Part shown: positions 1 to 8,819 of the stretch, piece after piece
Position numbering within the stretch: the stretch's first letter is position 1
Layout: each line of letters starts with the position of its first letter
Origin: Planctomycetes bacterium syqfu
Lineage (GTDB): Bacteria > Planctomycetota > Phycisphaerae > Phycisphaerales > Phycisphaeraceae
Direction of reading: 5' to 3'
Assembly (NCBI GenBank): GCA_020974905.1
Contig: CP087563.1
Coordinates: 3,224,001 to 3,288,000, forward strand
Length of the DNA: 64,000 nt
The notes under the pieces: model-generated
Databases searched by the model: none
Told to the model about the DNA's origin: nothing
Seen by the model: only the letters and a program-made list of their open reading frames with translations
Program-made: the position numbers and the translations under genes

Positions 1-144
1 GCAGGCGATGATCAGGAAACCCCGATTTTCATTGCCGGTGATCAGGCATCGGACCTTGGAATTTCATTGAAGGTGTTGGATCGACTGCGTGGTGCTGGAT
101 ACAAGCGTGTGTCGTTTGAGTTGGAGCAGGAAAGACCGGAATGA
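1..144 (+). CDS. ExbD/TolR family biopolymer transport protein, C-terminal fragment
   Basis: The window opens inside a gene. Frame 1 reads 47 codons to a TGA at 142-144. The segment IFIAGDQASDLGIS followed by KVLDRLRGAGYKRVSFELE matches the end of the periplasmic domain of ExbD/TolR proteins, in which a helix is followed by an 'aG...v.f' strand. These small single-pass proteins form the proton-driven motor with ExbB that energises TonB. The stop codon overlaps the ATG of the next gene (ATGA at 141-144), and that gene encodes a TonB-like protein, which supports the call. The N-terminus and membrane segment lie outside the window, so this rests on a short tail plus context. Confidence 0.62.
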   Translation, partial: AGDDQETPIFIAGDQASDLGISLKVLDRLRGAGYKRVSFELEQERPE

Positions 145-974
145 AAACATTGTGGTACATCCTTGCCTTTGGGATCAGTGTGACGCTTCACGCCTCGTTG
201 CTGTTCTTTGGTGACCCAACGCACACCGCTGAGGTGCCCCTGCAACAGGGACATGCCGCGGTGATGATTAATCTCGTTGCATCGGTCGACAGTCAGGCCA
301 TGCCACGTCCATCGCAAACCGAGCCGACACCACCGCAGCAGACGATTCCCACTGAGATGGTTGAATCGATTCTTGCCCAGGATGTTGCACTTGCCGCGCC
401 GGTGATAAACCCTGCAGACGCGGATTTACCTGCCATGACCGAACCGGTGATACGTGAGATGCAAACACAACGGTCGACGACATCCTTACCTGAAACATCG
501 CATGAGATGATAATCAAGCACAACGTTGCGAAGATTGATGTATCGGAAGTTCAGGTCAACAAAAATCAACCGGTATGCGAAACAATTAAAAAGCAAACGG
601 ACATTGAGAAATCGCAACAAACCGAGGCTCGATCTGTCTCGTCGTCAAATGAAGCAAACACATCTCCCCGACCTCAAGGCATTACCACCGAAGCTCGCAT
701 ACCTGACTCCATCGATGATCTGGTTAGAACTTTTTATCCCTTGATCTATCGCAGACGTGGCGTTGAGGGAACGGTTCGGGTTGAAGTCAACATTGATTCA
801 AACGGTAAAGCGAATCAGATTACCGTCCTCAAAAGCAGCGGTCACAAGTTGATGGATAAAGCTGCAATTAAAACCTGTCGCCAAATTCCATATCGACCTG
901 CATTGAAAAACGGTCATCCAGTGGAATCAATCTTTTCTCATGACGTTGTCTTCCGTTTGCAAAGCGACTCGTAA
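141..974 (+). CDS. TonB family protein
   Basis: A 277-residue protein with a single N-terminal membrane segment (about residues 5-22), a long low-complexity linker rich in Pro, Thr and Gln, and a C-terminal TonB domain from about residue 190. The domain shows YPLIYRRRGVEGTVRVEV and, further on, ITVLKSSGHKLMDKAA, the usual TonB C-terminal pattern. TonB transmits energy from the ExbB/ExbD motor to outer-membrane receptors. The start overlaps the stop of the preceding ExbD-like gene by four bases, so the two are translationally coupled. The substrate of the receptors served cannot be told from the sequence. An alternative is a TonB-domain protein not tied to transport, but the ExbD neighbour argues against it. 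Confidence 0.85.
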   Translation: MKTLWYILAFGISVTLHASLLFFGDPTHTAEVPLQQGHAAVMINLVASVDSQAMPRPSQTEPTPPQQTIPTEMVESILAQDVALAAPVINPADADLPAMTEPVIREMQTQRSTTSLPETSHEMIIKHNVAKIDVSEVQVNKNQPVCETIKKQTDIEKSQQTEARSVSSSNEANTSPRPQGITTEARIPDSIDDLVRTFYPLIYRRRGVEGTVRVEVNIDSNGKANQITVLKSSGHKLMDKAAIKTCRQIPYRPALKNGHPVESIFSHDVVFRLQSDS

Positions 975-1095
975 TTTATAATAATTCTAAATTGCATCAC
1001 GCCTTCATTTGGGAATAATCAGATGTTGGTGTGGGTAAGTCGTGTAACACAAACAATCGTATTTCAGCAATGACAAGGCAAAACAAGGTATTTTC

Positions 1096-2085
1096 ATGAG
1101 CGAGCAAAACGAGAACGTCGAAAAGGTTGTCATCATCGGTTCAGGGCCCGCAGGTTGGACCGCTGCGATTTACACGGCACGTGCGAACCTCGATCCGCTG
1201 GTGCTCGAAGGCGTCCCCAAGACCAGCCCGAGCATCATCCTCCCCGGCGGTCAGCTCATGCTCACCACTGAAGTCGAAAACTTCCCCGGCTATCCCGAAG
1301 GTGTTCAGGGCCCGCAGATGATGGAAGACATCAAGAAGCAGGCCCTGCGTTTTGAGACCCGCGTCAAGTCACTGGATGTCCTTAAATGTGATCTTTCCCA
1401 ACGTCCTTTTACGCTGGAACTCTCGGATAAGTCCACCATCAAGGCGCATAGCGTCATCGTTGCCACCGGCGCGACCGCTAACTGGTTGGGCCTGGAAAAC
1501 GAAATGCGTCTGGCTACCACCGGCGGTGGTGTGTCCGCCTGTGCAGTCTGTGATGGTGCGCTGCCCATCTTCCGTGACCAGCCCCTTGCGGTGGTCGGTG
1601 GCGGTGACAGTGCCATGGAAGAAGCCAGCTATCTCACCAAGTTTGCATCGAAGGTTTACATCATCCATCGTCGCGATGAGTTCCGCGCATCGAAGATCAT
1701 GGCCGATCGCGTGCTCAACAATCCCAAGTGCGAACCGGTCTGGAACAGCACCGTCGTCGACGTGCTCGGTGAAGACAAGATCACCGGCGTGAAACTCAAG
1801 AACACGCAAACCGGCGAAGAGTCCGAATTGCCAGTCAAGGGCTTGTTCATGGCCATCGGTCACACCCCTGCCACCGGCTTCCTGAACCCGGAACAAATCG
1901 AGTTAACGGAAAAGAAATTCCTCAAACTCACCGAAGGCCAGCGCAGCCTTACTTCCGTCGAAGGCGTGTTTGCTGCAGGTGACTGTGCAGACGCAACCTA
2001 CAAGCAGGCGATCACCGCAGCGGGTATGGGATGCAAAGCCGCCATCGATGCCGAACGCTGGTTGGCTGATCAGGGCATCGATTAA
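1096..2085 (+). CDS. trxB: thioredoxin reductase
   Basis: A 329-residue flavoprotein that reduces thioredoxin with NADPH in the cytoplasm. The FAD-binding motif [16 protein letters not shown] is at residues 16-30, the redox-active Cys pair is C149-A-V-C152 followed by DG, and the NADPH-binding [10 protein letters not shown] motif follows near residue 177. A second FAD motif, [10 protein letters not shown], is near the C-terminus. The length matches bacterial low-molecular-weight TrxB. A Shine-Dalgarno-like AAGGT lies just upstream of the ATG. A strong terminator follows at 2111-2153, so the gene seems to be monocistronic. A possible promoter (TTGCAT, 16-bp spacer, AATAAT at 992-1019) is only weakly supported. 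Confidence 0.96.
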   Translation: MSEQNENVEKVVIIGSGPAGWTAAIYTARANLDPLVLEGVPKTSPSIILPGGQLMLTTEVENFPGYPEGVQGPQMMEDIKKQALRFETRVKSLDVLKCDLSQRPFTLELSDKSTIKAHSVIVATGATANWLGLENEMRLATTGGGVSACAVCDGALPIFRDQPLAVVGGGDSAMEEASYLTKFASKVYIIHRRDEFRASKIMADRVLNNPKCEPVWNSTVVDVLGEDKITGVKLKNTQTGEESELPVKGLFMAIGHTPATGFLNPEQIELTEKKFLKLTEGQRSLTSVEGVFAAGDCADATYKQAITAAGMGCKAAIDAERWLADQGID

Positions 2086-2110
2086 AAACACAAAATGAAT
2101 TGAACACCTC

Positions 2111-2153
2111 AAGCGGTCATTTCGTATAATTGCGAAATGACCGCTTTTGTTTT
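2111..2153 (+). terminator. intrinsic terminator of trxB
   Basis: A perfect 14-bp stem (2111-2124 with 2133-2146, arm AAGCGGTCATTTCG) with an 8-base loop is followed by TTGTTTTG. It sits 25 bases after the trxB stop and has no other gene between. Confidence 0.9.
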
Positions 2154-2185
2154 GCCTTGAACCATCAGACGCAAAGGCAAGGCCT

Positions 2186-2313
2186 TTGAGGCGAGCCGCG
2201 TCGTGTCGACGCGGGATTGAGCGAAGCTCAAATATTGTTAATTCGATGCGGTTAATGTGAAATGAATTTCGACTTCGTCGAATCCCGCTGTGTCACACCG
2301 CGGCTCGCTTGAA
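2186..2313. repeat. long inverted repeat, copy 1 of a dispersed family
   Basis: The ends GCGAGCCGCG (about 2191-2200) and CGCGGCTCGC (about 2301-2310) are reverse complements. Inner segments CGCGGGATT and AATCCCGC also pair. A related element at 6404-6504 shares GGGATTGAGCGA near one end and GTCGGCTCGCCTG near the other. It lies between the trxB terminator and the arsM start. It does not encode a protein and looks like a small non-autonomous or RNA-structured repeat. Confidence 0.7.
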
Positions 2314-2331
2314 GAACAAAGGATTAAAACC

Positions 2332-3195
2332 ATGTCCAACAATGCCCACAAAACTCGTGAAAAAGTCCAGGCTGGCTACACGGCTGTTGCTCAGACTTCC
2401 AGTTGCTGCTGTGGTCCCAGTTCATTCTCCGGTGGCCCGGATCAGGATCATCTGTCTGCCCAGAAACTTGCGGAGTCCATCGGCTATGACGCCCAGCAAC
2501 TCGCGTCCTTACCAGACGGCGCGAACATGGGTTTATCGTGTGGCAATCCTGCTGCGATCGCTGCACTCAAGGAAGGTCAGGTCGTGCTGGACCTTGGCAG
2601 TGGCGGTGGTTTTGATGTCTTCCTTGCCGGCCCCAAAGTCGGAGCAACCGGCCATGTCATCGGCGTGGACATGACGCCTGCGATGCTCTCCAAGGCAAGA
2701 GAAAATACGGATCACTACACCAAGACCACCGGCTTATCCAACGTGGAATTTCGTCTGGGTGAAATCGAACACCTGCCCGTCGGCGACAACACCATCGACG
2801 TGGTGATGAGCAATTGTGTGATCAACCTTTCCCCGGATAAACCGCAGGTCTGGCGCGAGATCGCTCGCGTCCTCAAGCCCGGCGGGATCGTTGCTGCATC
2901 GGACATGGCGTTGTTCAAACCCTTACCCGATGAAGCACACGACATCGCCCAATCCTATGTCGGTTGTGTTGCCGGTGCGATTCTCATGGATGCGTACAAA
3001 CAGATGGTCCAGGATGCAGGCCTCGTCAGCGTGATCCTCAAGCCCAAGCCCGAATACGTCAAAGCGCTGATGGATTCGGGTAATGAACTGTATCGCAAGA
3101 TCAACGATGTCTTACCTGAAGGCCAAACGCCAGCGGACTATCTGACGAGTGTCGGTGTTGCTGCCATCAAGCCCAAAGGTTGTTGTTGCAAATAA
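2332..3195 (+). CDS. arsM: arsenite S-adenosylmethionine methyltransferase
   Basis: A 287-residue SAM-dependent methyltransferase. It has the N-terminal Cys cluster SSCCCGPS (residues 23-30), the SAM-binding glycine motif VVLDLGSGGGFDVFLAG, and the internal cysteines in SNCVINLSPDK and SYVGCVAGA that bind As(III) in ArsM proteins. The protein ends in KGCCCK, a second thiol cluster. ArsM methylates arsenite to volatile or less toxic forms. The start at 2332 is chosen because it follows an AAAGGA ribosome site. An in-frame upstream codon at 2290 falls inside a repeat. No arsR, arsB or other arsenic gene is adjacent, so the gene stands alone here. Confidence 0.93.
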   Translation: MSNNAHKTREKVQAGYTAVAQTSSCCCGPSSFSGGPDQDHLSAQKLAESIGYDAQQLASLPDGANMGLSCGNPAAIAALKEGQVVLDLGSGGGFDVFLAGPKVGATGHVIGVDMTPAMLSKARENTDHYTKTTGLSNVEFRLGEIEHLPVGDNTIDVVMSNCVINLSPDKPQVWREIARVLKPGGIVAASDMALFKPLPDEAHDIAQSYVGCVAGAILMDAYKQMVQDAGLVSVILKPKPEYVKALMDSGNELYRKINDVLPEGQTPADYLTSVGVAAIKPKGCCCK

Positions 3196-3264
3196 ACGCC
3201 AGTTTGACGGATGTGTTGTGATGTTTATGCTGATCCACTTCCCGCTGCATTAAGGATCAAACAC

Positions 3265-3918
3265 ATGCAACGCATCAAAGATTTACTCTCCGACGGCAAA
3301 CCGCTGACCTGGCTGTTCTACGGTGACAGCATCACCCACGGTGTCGTGCACACCTTCGGGCATCGCATCTACCCCGAACTTTTCACCGAACGTGTCCGCT
3401 GCGAAATGGGTCGCTCGATGGACGTGGTCATCAACACCGCGATCAGTGGCAATAACACCAAACAGCTTCTCGATACTTTCGACCATCGTGTCGCACGCTT
3501 TAGTCCTGACGTCATCTTCCTGATGATCGGCATGAATGACTGCACGACCAATCCTGCTCAGGCGATTGCGTTGGATCAATTCACCGCCAACCTCAACACA
3601 CTTTGTGATAAGTTCGAAGCGTTGGGTGCGGTTCCCGTCTTGCAGACCACCTGTCCGATCCTGCCCGGTAGCGCGCCGGATCGTGAACCGCAATTCCCCG
3701 CATTCATGCAGGCGATTTGTGATGTTGCAGCCGAGCGTGAATTGCCTTTAGTGGACCACACCGCCTACTGGAAAGACAACAGCGACAAGCTGTATTTCTG
3801 GATGAGCAATCAGTTTCATCCTAATGAATACGGCCACCGCGCCTTTGCTGAATTGCTCTTTACAGAGATGGGCATCTGGGACCCGCAAAGCGCGACGTGT
3901 CGACTGATGATCCCTTGA
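3265..3918 (+). CDS. SGNH/GDSL-family hydrolase
   Basis: A protein of about 217 residues from the ATG at 3265, which follows AAGGA. All four SGNH blocks are visible: GDSITHG (nucleophile Ser), ISGNNTKQ (Gly), IGMNDC (Asn) and HPNEYGH (catalytic His). There is no signal peptide, so it is probably cytoplasmic. The family hydrolyses esters, often acetyl groups on sugars or short acyl esters. The substrate cannot be inferred. The gene follows arsM at about 70 bases and may be read through from it. It ends before a bidirectional terminator at 4102-4140. The name esterase is safe only in the broad sense. Confidence 0.85.
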   Translation: MQRIKDLLSDGKPLTWLFYGDSITHGVVHTFGHRIYPELFTERVRCEMGRSMDVVINTAISGNNTKQLLDTFDHRVARFSPDVIFLMIGMNDCTTNPAQAIALDQFTANLNTLCDKFEALGAVPVLQTTCPILPGSAPDREPQFPAFMQAICDVAAERELPLVDHTAYWKDNSDKLYFWMSNQFHPNEYGHRAFAELLFTEMGIWDPQSATCRLMIP

Positions 3919-3970
3919 TCGTGTTGAGTTGATTTCAAGCTTGCTCCGTATTCGTGCTGTTATGTTTTAA

Positions 3971-4068
3971 ACACGAAGGCGCAAAGAGCACGAAGGACAC
4001 GAAGAAAAGACATTGTTTCTATTTTGTCTTGGCCTTCGTGACCTTCGCGGCCTTCGTGCCTTCGCGTT
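3971..4068. repeat. inverted repeat of CGAAGG/CCTTCG units
   Basis: The left arm carries several ACGAAGG-type units (cacgaaggcgcaaagagcac onward) and the right arm carries the complementary CCTTCGTG/CCTTCGCG units, separated by a T-rich centre near 4010-4026. A similar word pattern is common in intergenic DNA of environmental bacteria. It lies between two convergent genes. Confidence 0.7.
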
Positions 4069-4101
4069 GTAAATCAGCTTCCAAATTCACCAAGAAAGAA
4101 A

Positions 4102-4140
4102 GCCAGCATTGTGGTGACACTTTGCTGGCTCTGTTTGTTT
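4102..4140. terminator. bidirectional intrinsic terminator
   Basis: The stem GCCAGCA/TGCTGGC (4102-4108 with 4123-4129) is followed by a T-rich run on the plus strand (TCTGTTTGTTTTTG). On the minus strand it is followed by TTTCTTTCTTGG. It sits between the convergent GDSL hydrolase and TrpG-type genes and can serve both. Confidence 0.75.
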
Positions 4141-4157
4141 TTGTGTTGTGCAGTCAA

Positions 4158-4781
4158 TCAAGCGGTTTGCTTGACGGGGACCTGGACGCCCAGAAAGTTG
4201 GCGAGCATTTGCGGGCCTTCCTTGGTGAGGAAGCTTTCAGGATGAAACTGCACGCCTTCGACGGGGGCATCGCCAAAGACACCGGCTTTGGCACGGACGC
4301 CCATGATTTCGCCTTCGTCGGTCCATGCGGTTTTTTCGAAACGCTCGTCATCCAACGTGTCCGGCAGGATCACCAGGCTGTGATACCGCGTACAGGTGGT
4401 CGGGTTGGAAAGCCCTGCGAACAAGCCTTTGCCATCGTGATGGATTTCGGATGTCTTGCCATGCATCACGTGCGTGTTGCGGTCGACGGTCATGCCGAAT
4501 GCGTGACCGATGGATTGATGACCAAGGCAGACGCCCAGCAGCGGGACCTTGCCAGCAAACGCTTTGATGATCTGGACGCTGACACCTGCTTCGCAGGGTG
4601 TACACGGGCCAGGGGAAACAATCACATGCGTCGGGTTGAGTTCCAGTGCTTCTTCGACGGTGATCTTGTCGTTGCGGACGACTTTGAGTTCGGGAGCATC
4701 ATCTTTGCCAACGAAAAGTTCGCCGATGCGCTGCACCAGGTTGTAAGTAAAACTGTCGTAATTATCGATGAGCAGGATCAT
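4158..4781 (-). CDS. trpG: anthranilate/aminodeoxychorismate synthase glutamine amidotransferase subunit
   Basis: A 207-residue class I glutamine amidotransferase starting [14 protein letters not shown], the typical TrpG/PabA N-terminus. The catalytic Cys is in [13 protein letters not shown], the oxyanion region in VSPGPCTP, and the His-Glu pair in [10 protein letters not shown]. It supplies ammonia from glutamine to the chorismate-using subunit for tryptophan or folate synthesis. The partner (TrpE or PabB) is not in this window, so the protein may serve both enzymes. The start at 4781 fits the family, and a longer in-frame opening would overlap the upstream sulfatase. It lies 16 bases after the sulfatase stop on the same strand and may be cotranscribed with it. 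Confidence 0.93.
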   Translation of the reverse strand: MILLIDNYDSFTYNLVQRIGELFVGKDDAPELKVVRNDKITVEEALELNPTHVIVSPGPCTPCEAGVSVQIIKAFAGKVPLLGVCLGHQSIGHAFGMTVDRNTHVMHGKTSEIHHDGKGLFAGLSNPTTCTRYHSLVILPDTLDDERFEKTAWTDEGEIMGVRAKAGVFGDAPVEGVQFHPESFLTKEGPQMLANFLGVQVPVKQTA

Positions 4782-4797
4782 GCTTTTATCTCTGTGA

Positions 4798-6297
4798 TTA
4801 GCGGGTAAATTGACGGTCGTCCTGTTTGACGGGGACGACATCGCAGGTCTCTTGATACCACTGTAACATTCTCAGGCGGTGAGCGTTAATCTGCTGTTGC
4901 CAATCGGGATGGTCAATGAGATTATTCTGTTCAAACGGGTCGTTGTCCAGATCATAAAATCCGTCGGACTCACTCATGCGAGCGATGTACTTGTAATGCT
5001 CGGTCCGGCACATGGTGGCCTTGTGATGTTCGACACCACTGCCCTGCTGGAAATGCATGCGTGGGTAATACAGGTTGGATGTATCACGCAACTCCCCGCC
5101 GGGACCAAACTCCATGGCCTGATCTTCGCCGGGTAAACGTCCGCCTTCGCAGAAGACCGCATCACGATGCACATTGCTTAGCCCCGTTGCAACCGGTAAG
5201 AGTGATTTGCCAAAGTGCGTATGCTCCGGCGTGATCCCTGCAAGTTCCTCAACAGTGGCAGGCATGTCGATGAGTTCAACCATCGCATCACTGATGCCAG
5301 GTTTCACACCAAACTCCGCGGGTGGCTTAAACAGGAACGGCACACGGGTGAGACAGTCCTCAAAACCATTCTGCGATTTTTCGACCACGCTGTAATCGCC
5401 GGTGTAATCGCCGTGATCCGAAAACATGAACACCGCGGAGTCGTCGTACATCCCCGCGTCTTTAAGGGCCTGCATCACCAACGCAAACTGGTGGTCCACG
5501 CGGGCGCACATTGCATAGTACATCCGACGAAGTTCCGTCCAACGTGCTTCATCCCAATCACCCAGACGTTGCATCTGGTAAATGCCTTTGAGCATCGACG
5601 CATAGCCTGACCAATCCGCCGGTGCAGGAATTCTCGGGGGCAACTTCCGGGGGTCGATCATGTCGTAATATTCGGACTCCGCAGCATACGGTGGATGCGG
5701 GTACGTCAACGGCAGGAAAAGACACAGCGGTTTGCCCGAGTCCTTGTCATAGTTGCGGATCGTTTCAATCGCACCCATGACATTGGCCCAATCTGAATCG
5801 TGATAATGATCATGGCCATCAGAGTGTGGCAGCTTACCAACATAGAACGAGTAAAAGCTGTCGCTTTGCTTGTCGCCCCGCCATTGATCCTGCTTGTCAA
5901 TTGTCCATAACCGTTCGACTTTCTCCGATGGTTTGTAATAAACATCGCAGACGTCCTCGTGACCATCCTGACCTGCGATCAAATCGTTCTTGCCACCCCA
6001 CCACACGTGATACCCGCTGTTTTTCAGGGTCCGCAGCAGGACGGGATCATCCTTGTGCATGGAATAGTACATCGTGCGATGGCCTTGAACATGCGGATAC
6101 CAGCCGGACATGAAGGAGCATCGACTTGGCGTGCAGACCGGATTCTGACAGTAGGCATGCCGAAAGGAGACAGCGTCCGTCTTGACAAAGGCATCGAGAT
6201 TCGGCGTCACCGCAGCAGGGTTACCCATGTGCCCGAGCACATCACCACGCCACTGATCGGGATTAAACAAAATGATATGGGGTCGCTTAACAGACAT
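4798..6297 (-). CDS. type I sulfatase
   Basis: A 499-residue member of the sulfatase/alkaline phosphatase superfamily. The start [19 protein letters not shown] gives the first metal-binding Asp region, and [14 protein letters not shown] holds the C-T-P-S-R motif whose Cys is converted to formylglycine. A second metal site, [12 protein letters not shown], lies in the middle. No signal peptide is visible, so it may be cytoplasmic or exported in another way. Such enzymes remove sulfate esters from polysaccharides or glycans and are numerous in marine planctomycetes. The substrate is not predictable from this view. A second sulfatase lies 2.3 kb away, also on the minus strand. Confidence 0.93.
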   Translation of the reverse strand: MSVKRPHIILFNPDQWRGDVLGHMGNPAAVTPNLDAFVKTDAVSFRHAYCQNPVCTPSRCSFMSGWYPHVQGHRTMYYSMHKDDPVLLRTLKNSGYHVWWGGKNDLIAGQDGHEDVCDVYYKPSEKVERLWTIDKQDQWRGDKQSDSFYSFYVGKLPHSDGHDHYHDSDWANVMGAIETIRNYDKDSGKPLCLFLPLTYPHPPYAAESEYYDMIDPRKLPPRIPAPADWSGYASMLKGIYQMQRLGDWDEARWTELRRMYYAMCARVDHQFALVMQALKDAGMYDDSAVFMFSDHGDYTGDYSVVEKSQNGFEDCLTRVPFLFKPPAEFGVKPGISDAMVELIDMPATVEELAGITPEHTHFGKSLLPVATGLSNVHRDAVFCEGGRLPGEDQAMEFGPGGELRDTSNLYYPRMHFQQGSGVEHHKATMCRTEHYKYIARMSESDGFYDLDNDPFEQNNLIDHPDWQQQINAHRLRMLQWYQETCDVVPVKQDDRQFTR

Positions 6298-6403
6298 TTG
6301 CGTATTGTAGCAATTTTAGGTGAAGGATTATGTCATCAACTTATTGAGAATGTGATACTCCGTCTCACTGAACGGATCAGGCATGCTGCGATGTGCTCCG
6401 GGG

Positions 6404-6504
6404 ACAACGTGGGATTGAGCGATGCTCTAATGAAAAAATCTCGTCATTGCATGCACATGATGACCTTCGGTCATACCCGCCGCGACACGCGTCGGCTCGC
6501 CTGA
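6404..6504. repeat. dispersed repeat, copy 2 of the 2186-2313 family
   Basis: Shares GGGATTGAGCGA(A/T)GCTC (about 6411-6427) with copy 1, and its right end CCCGCCGCGACACGCGTCGGCTCGCCTG parallels the CCCGCTGTGTCACACCGCGGCTCGCTTG end of copy 1. It lies in the 312-base gap between the divergent sulfatase and HTH genes. The rest of that gap holds a possible -10 (TATACT near 6577) before the HTH gene. Confidence 0.65.
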
Positions 6505-6609
6505 GTTGTGAATTTTTACGCATATTTACAGTCAGGCAGCATGCAATCTGATACACAGCCTAACGCCAAAGGACTATACTATCTGTAACTGGAAGATGGA
6601 GATGTTTTG

Positions 6610-7098
6610 ATGGCCAGACTGCTCGCACCGACCCTGCAAAAACTCATTGACTCAAACGCCACCACTGCCAAGGATCTTGGTGAGATGGCAGGCGTTTCCT
6701 CCTCGACAATCTACCGTTGGATCAATGGTGAAAGCGAGCCGGATTTTGACAGTATTCGCCTGATTCTCCATCATCTGCCTGATCCCAATGCCCAGCTTGC
6801 GATCCTCACCGCGTTCATCGCAGGCACGCCCTGGACGGTGACACAAAATGCCGGTGACCTGGATGTGAATCATGATGGACGCGTCGGCACAGAGGATGCC
6901 CTTGATGCAGCGATCCAATGCGTCTCGGTTGCAAGCGACTCGTTGCAGCAAATCCGAACCGCCTGCCGCGATGGGAAAGTCTCACAGGAAGAAGCTTCCC
7001 ATGTCGCCCAACTTTTAGCGGACGTCATCAACCAATGCAGCATCACACAGCAAGTCGTCATGACCATCGCCCAGCCGGAGCGCAAGAAGGCGAAGTGA
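6610..7098 (+). CDS. helix-turn-helix protein with an EF-hand/dockerin-like loop
   Basis: A 162-residue protein starting at the ATG at 6610, preceded by GGAGATG. Residues about 15-65 form an XRE-type HTH (TAKDLGEMAGVSSSTIYRWI), typical of a DNA-binding repressor fold. Further on, near residue 85, is a complete calcium-loop motif, DVNHDGRVGTED, with Asp, Asn, Asp, Gly and the final Asp in the positions of an EF-hand or dockerin repeat. The C-terminal third is predicted helical. It sits between two sulfatase genes that run the opposite way. It might regulate them, but there is no direct evidence. The pairing of an HTH with a dockerin-like loop is unusual. Confidence 0.8.
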   Translation: MARLLAPTLQKLIDSNATTAKDLGEMAGVSSSTIYRWINGESEPDFDSIRLILHHLPDPNAQLAILTAFIAGTPWTVTQNAGDLDVNHDGRVGTEDALDAAIQCVSVASDSLQQIRTACRDGKVSQEEASHVAQLLADVINQCSITQQVVMTIAQPERKKAK

Positions 7099-7111
7099 AT
7101 CTCGCACAAGT

Positions 7112-7214
7112 GACGCGCAAGCTGTCAGCTTGCGGCTATTGAAACAGCGACAAGTCATATATTCTGTGAACAGAAATCTCGTTCAACAGCCGCACGCAGA
7201 CTTGCGTGCGCGTC
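7112..7214. repeat. imperfect inverted repeat (GACGCGCA...TGCGCGTC)
   Basis: Left arm GACGCGCAAGCTGTCAGCTT and right arm ending ACTTGCGTGCGCGTC are imperfect reverse complements flanking about 50 bases. It lies between two convergent genes. A single arm of the same type occurs at 35911-35945. Confidence 0.65.
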
Positions 7215-7226
7215 GAATACCAGTTG

Positions 7227-8615
7227 TTACCGCTTGGCTTTGAGGTCTTCGTGATCACCGGCTTGATGCGTGTACTCCAGCCACGGATCAAGCGTGCGGA
7301 TGCGGAAGTCCAGCAGTTCCTGACGCATCTCTTTAACTATGTCCTTTAACTCGGGCTTGTCGATGAGATTTTCGGTTTCCATCGGATCAGCTTCAATGTC
7401 GTACAGTGCTTCACGCGGCGGGTTCTGGTAATCTTTGATATCGCGTTTGCCCAGTTGCGTGATGCCCTGCTCGCGGACATTTTTCCAGGTCAGACTGCGG
7501 AACAAGTCCGACGGTAATGGGATGGGCAACTGCCACGCGAGATTGTGCACCAGCTTGTATTGGCGGCGACGGATCACGCGGTACGGGAAGTAGTTGGTGA
7601 CTTCATGGAAAACATGCGAAGTAAACGTCTGTTCCCATTCACCGTTGCCTGGCTTCTCCGAGTCATCTTCTGCAACGGGTAACACACTGCGACCAGCAAG
7701 GGGCATGGCGTCAGCCGGATATTCAATGCCGGTCCAATCCAGTAACGTGGGATAGATGTCCACCCAGTTCATCAAGGCGCCGCAGCGCGTACCGCCCTGC
7801 TTCATGTCGGGGTGATACAGGATGAACGGGCAGCGATGGCCGGTGTCGTAACTCGATGCCTTGGCGCCGGGGTAGGGCATGGCATGATCGGTGGTGACGA
7901 TGACGAGTGTCTCATCAGCACGGCCGGACTTCTCAAGCACGTCGAGCACCTTGCCCACCGTCTCGTCATAACGTGAAATTGCCTGGTAGTAATTGGCCAA
8001 ATCGGTGCGCGTCGCTTCGTTGTCTGGCAAAAAGTCGGGGACGACCACATCCGCCGGATCGTATTTCACCGGTGTGTGATTTTCTTGTGGACCATTGCCA
8101 AACCTGGCGCCGAGCTCACCTTCACCGCCTGCGCGATGCGGGTCGCCGCTGGCAACGTGGGCGTAAAACGGTCGGTCCTTGGCGTTGACTTTCAGGAACA
8201 GTTCGAAGTGGTCGGTGATGACTTGCCCGAGATGCAAGGGCATGTCGCATCGCTTGTACTCAAAGGGATAAACGTCGTCGGGCTTGGTGTGACACTTGCC
8301 GATGAGCGCGGTGGCATAGCCGTTGTCACCCAGAAGCTTGGGCGTGGTGAGCATGTCGGGTAACGTCTGAAATCCGTGAATGCTGTGGCAGTGACCAAAC
8401 TGACCATGCGTATGGGCATGCTGGCCGGTCATGATGCAGGCACGACTCACCGCACAGGAGGGTGACGTGCAGAAAGCTTGATCGAAGACCACGCCTTTGT
8501 TTGCAAGCTTGTCGATGTTGGGGGTCTTGATGACATCATTGCCATAGCAGCCAGCGATGGGCGACCAATCGTCAGCGATGATGAACAGCACGTTACGGAA
8601 AGGTTGTTGCGACAT
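7227..8615 (-). CDS. sulfatase family hydrolase (heparan N-sulfatase-like) with variant active-site motif
   Basis: A 462-residue sulfatase from the ATG at 8615 (MSQQPFRNVLFIIADDWSPI). The double Asp of the metal site (IADDW) and the second site in VTTDHAMPYPGAK are present, and the general layout resembles the SGSH/N-sulfoglucosamine sulfohydrolase branch. The active-site segment reads TSPSCAVSRACIMTG, so the core is C-A-V-S-R with Val where Pro or Ala is expected two residues after Cys. Whether it is still modified to formylglycine is open. No signal peptide is seen. The preceding codons (up to 8651) are in frame but lack family similarity. Confidence 0.88.
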   Translation of the reverse strand: MSQQPFRNVLFIIADDWSPIAGCYGNDVIKTPNIDKLANKGVVFDQAFCTSPSCAVSRACIMTGQHAHTHGQFGHCHSIHGFQTLPDMLTTPKLLGDNGYATALIGKCHTKPDDVYPFEYKRCDMPLHLGQVITDHFELFLKVNAKDRPFYAHVASGDPHRAGGEGELGARFGNGPQENHTPVKYDPADVVVPDFLPDNEATRTDLANYYQAISRYDETVGKVLDVLEKSGRADETLVIVTTDHAMPYPGAKASSYDTGHRCPFILYHPDMKQGGTRCGALMNWVDIYPTLLDWTGIEYPADAMPLAGRSVLPVAEDDSEKPGNGEWEQTFTSHVFHEVTNYFPYRVIRRRQYKLVHNLAWQLPIPLPSDLFRSLTWKNVREQGITQLGKRDIKDYQNPPREALYDIEADPMETENLIDKPELKDIVKEMRQELLDFRIRTLDPWLEYTHQAGDHEDLKAKR

Positions 8616-8819
8616 GGAAACTAAAAATAGCAACTGATCCCGAATGTGCAAAATGACTGGGACTTGAATGCGATTTCATTGTTGCAAGTTCGAAAGCATG
8701 CAATGATCAAAGCAAACCAGCCCCGTCAGATTCACGCATGTTGGTCGTTAATCTGGCGGGTTGGATTAGTGGTGTTACTTTGTCCTAAAGCCTGACTTAA
8801 ATACAGAGATGCAACCGGA

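Noticed and set aside
3954-4808. Open plus-strand frame of 284 codons
   Set aside because: It begins within an inverted repeat and then runs antisense to the TrpG-type gene, which has clear catalytic motifs. Its residues show no family pattern.
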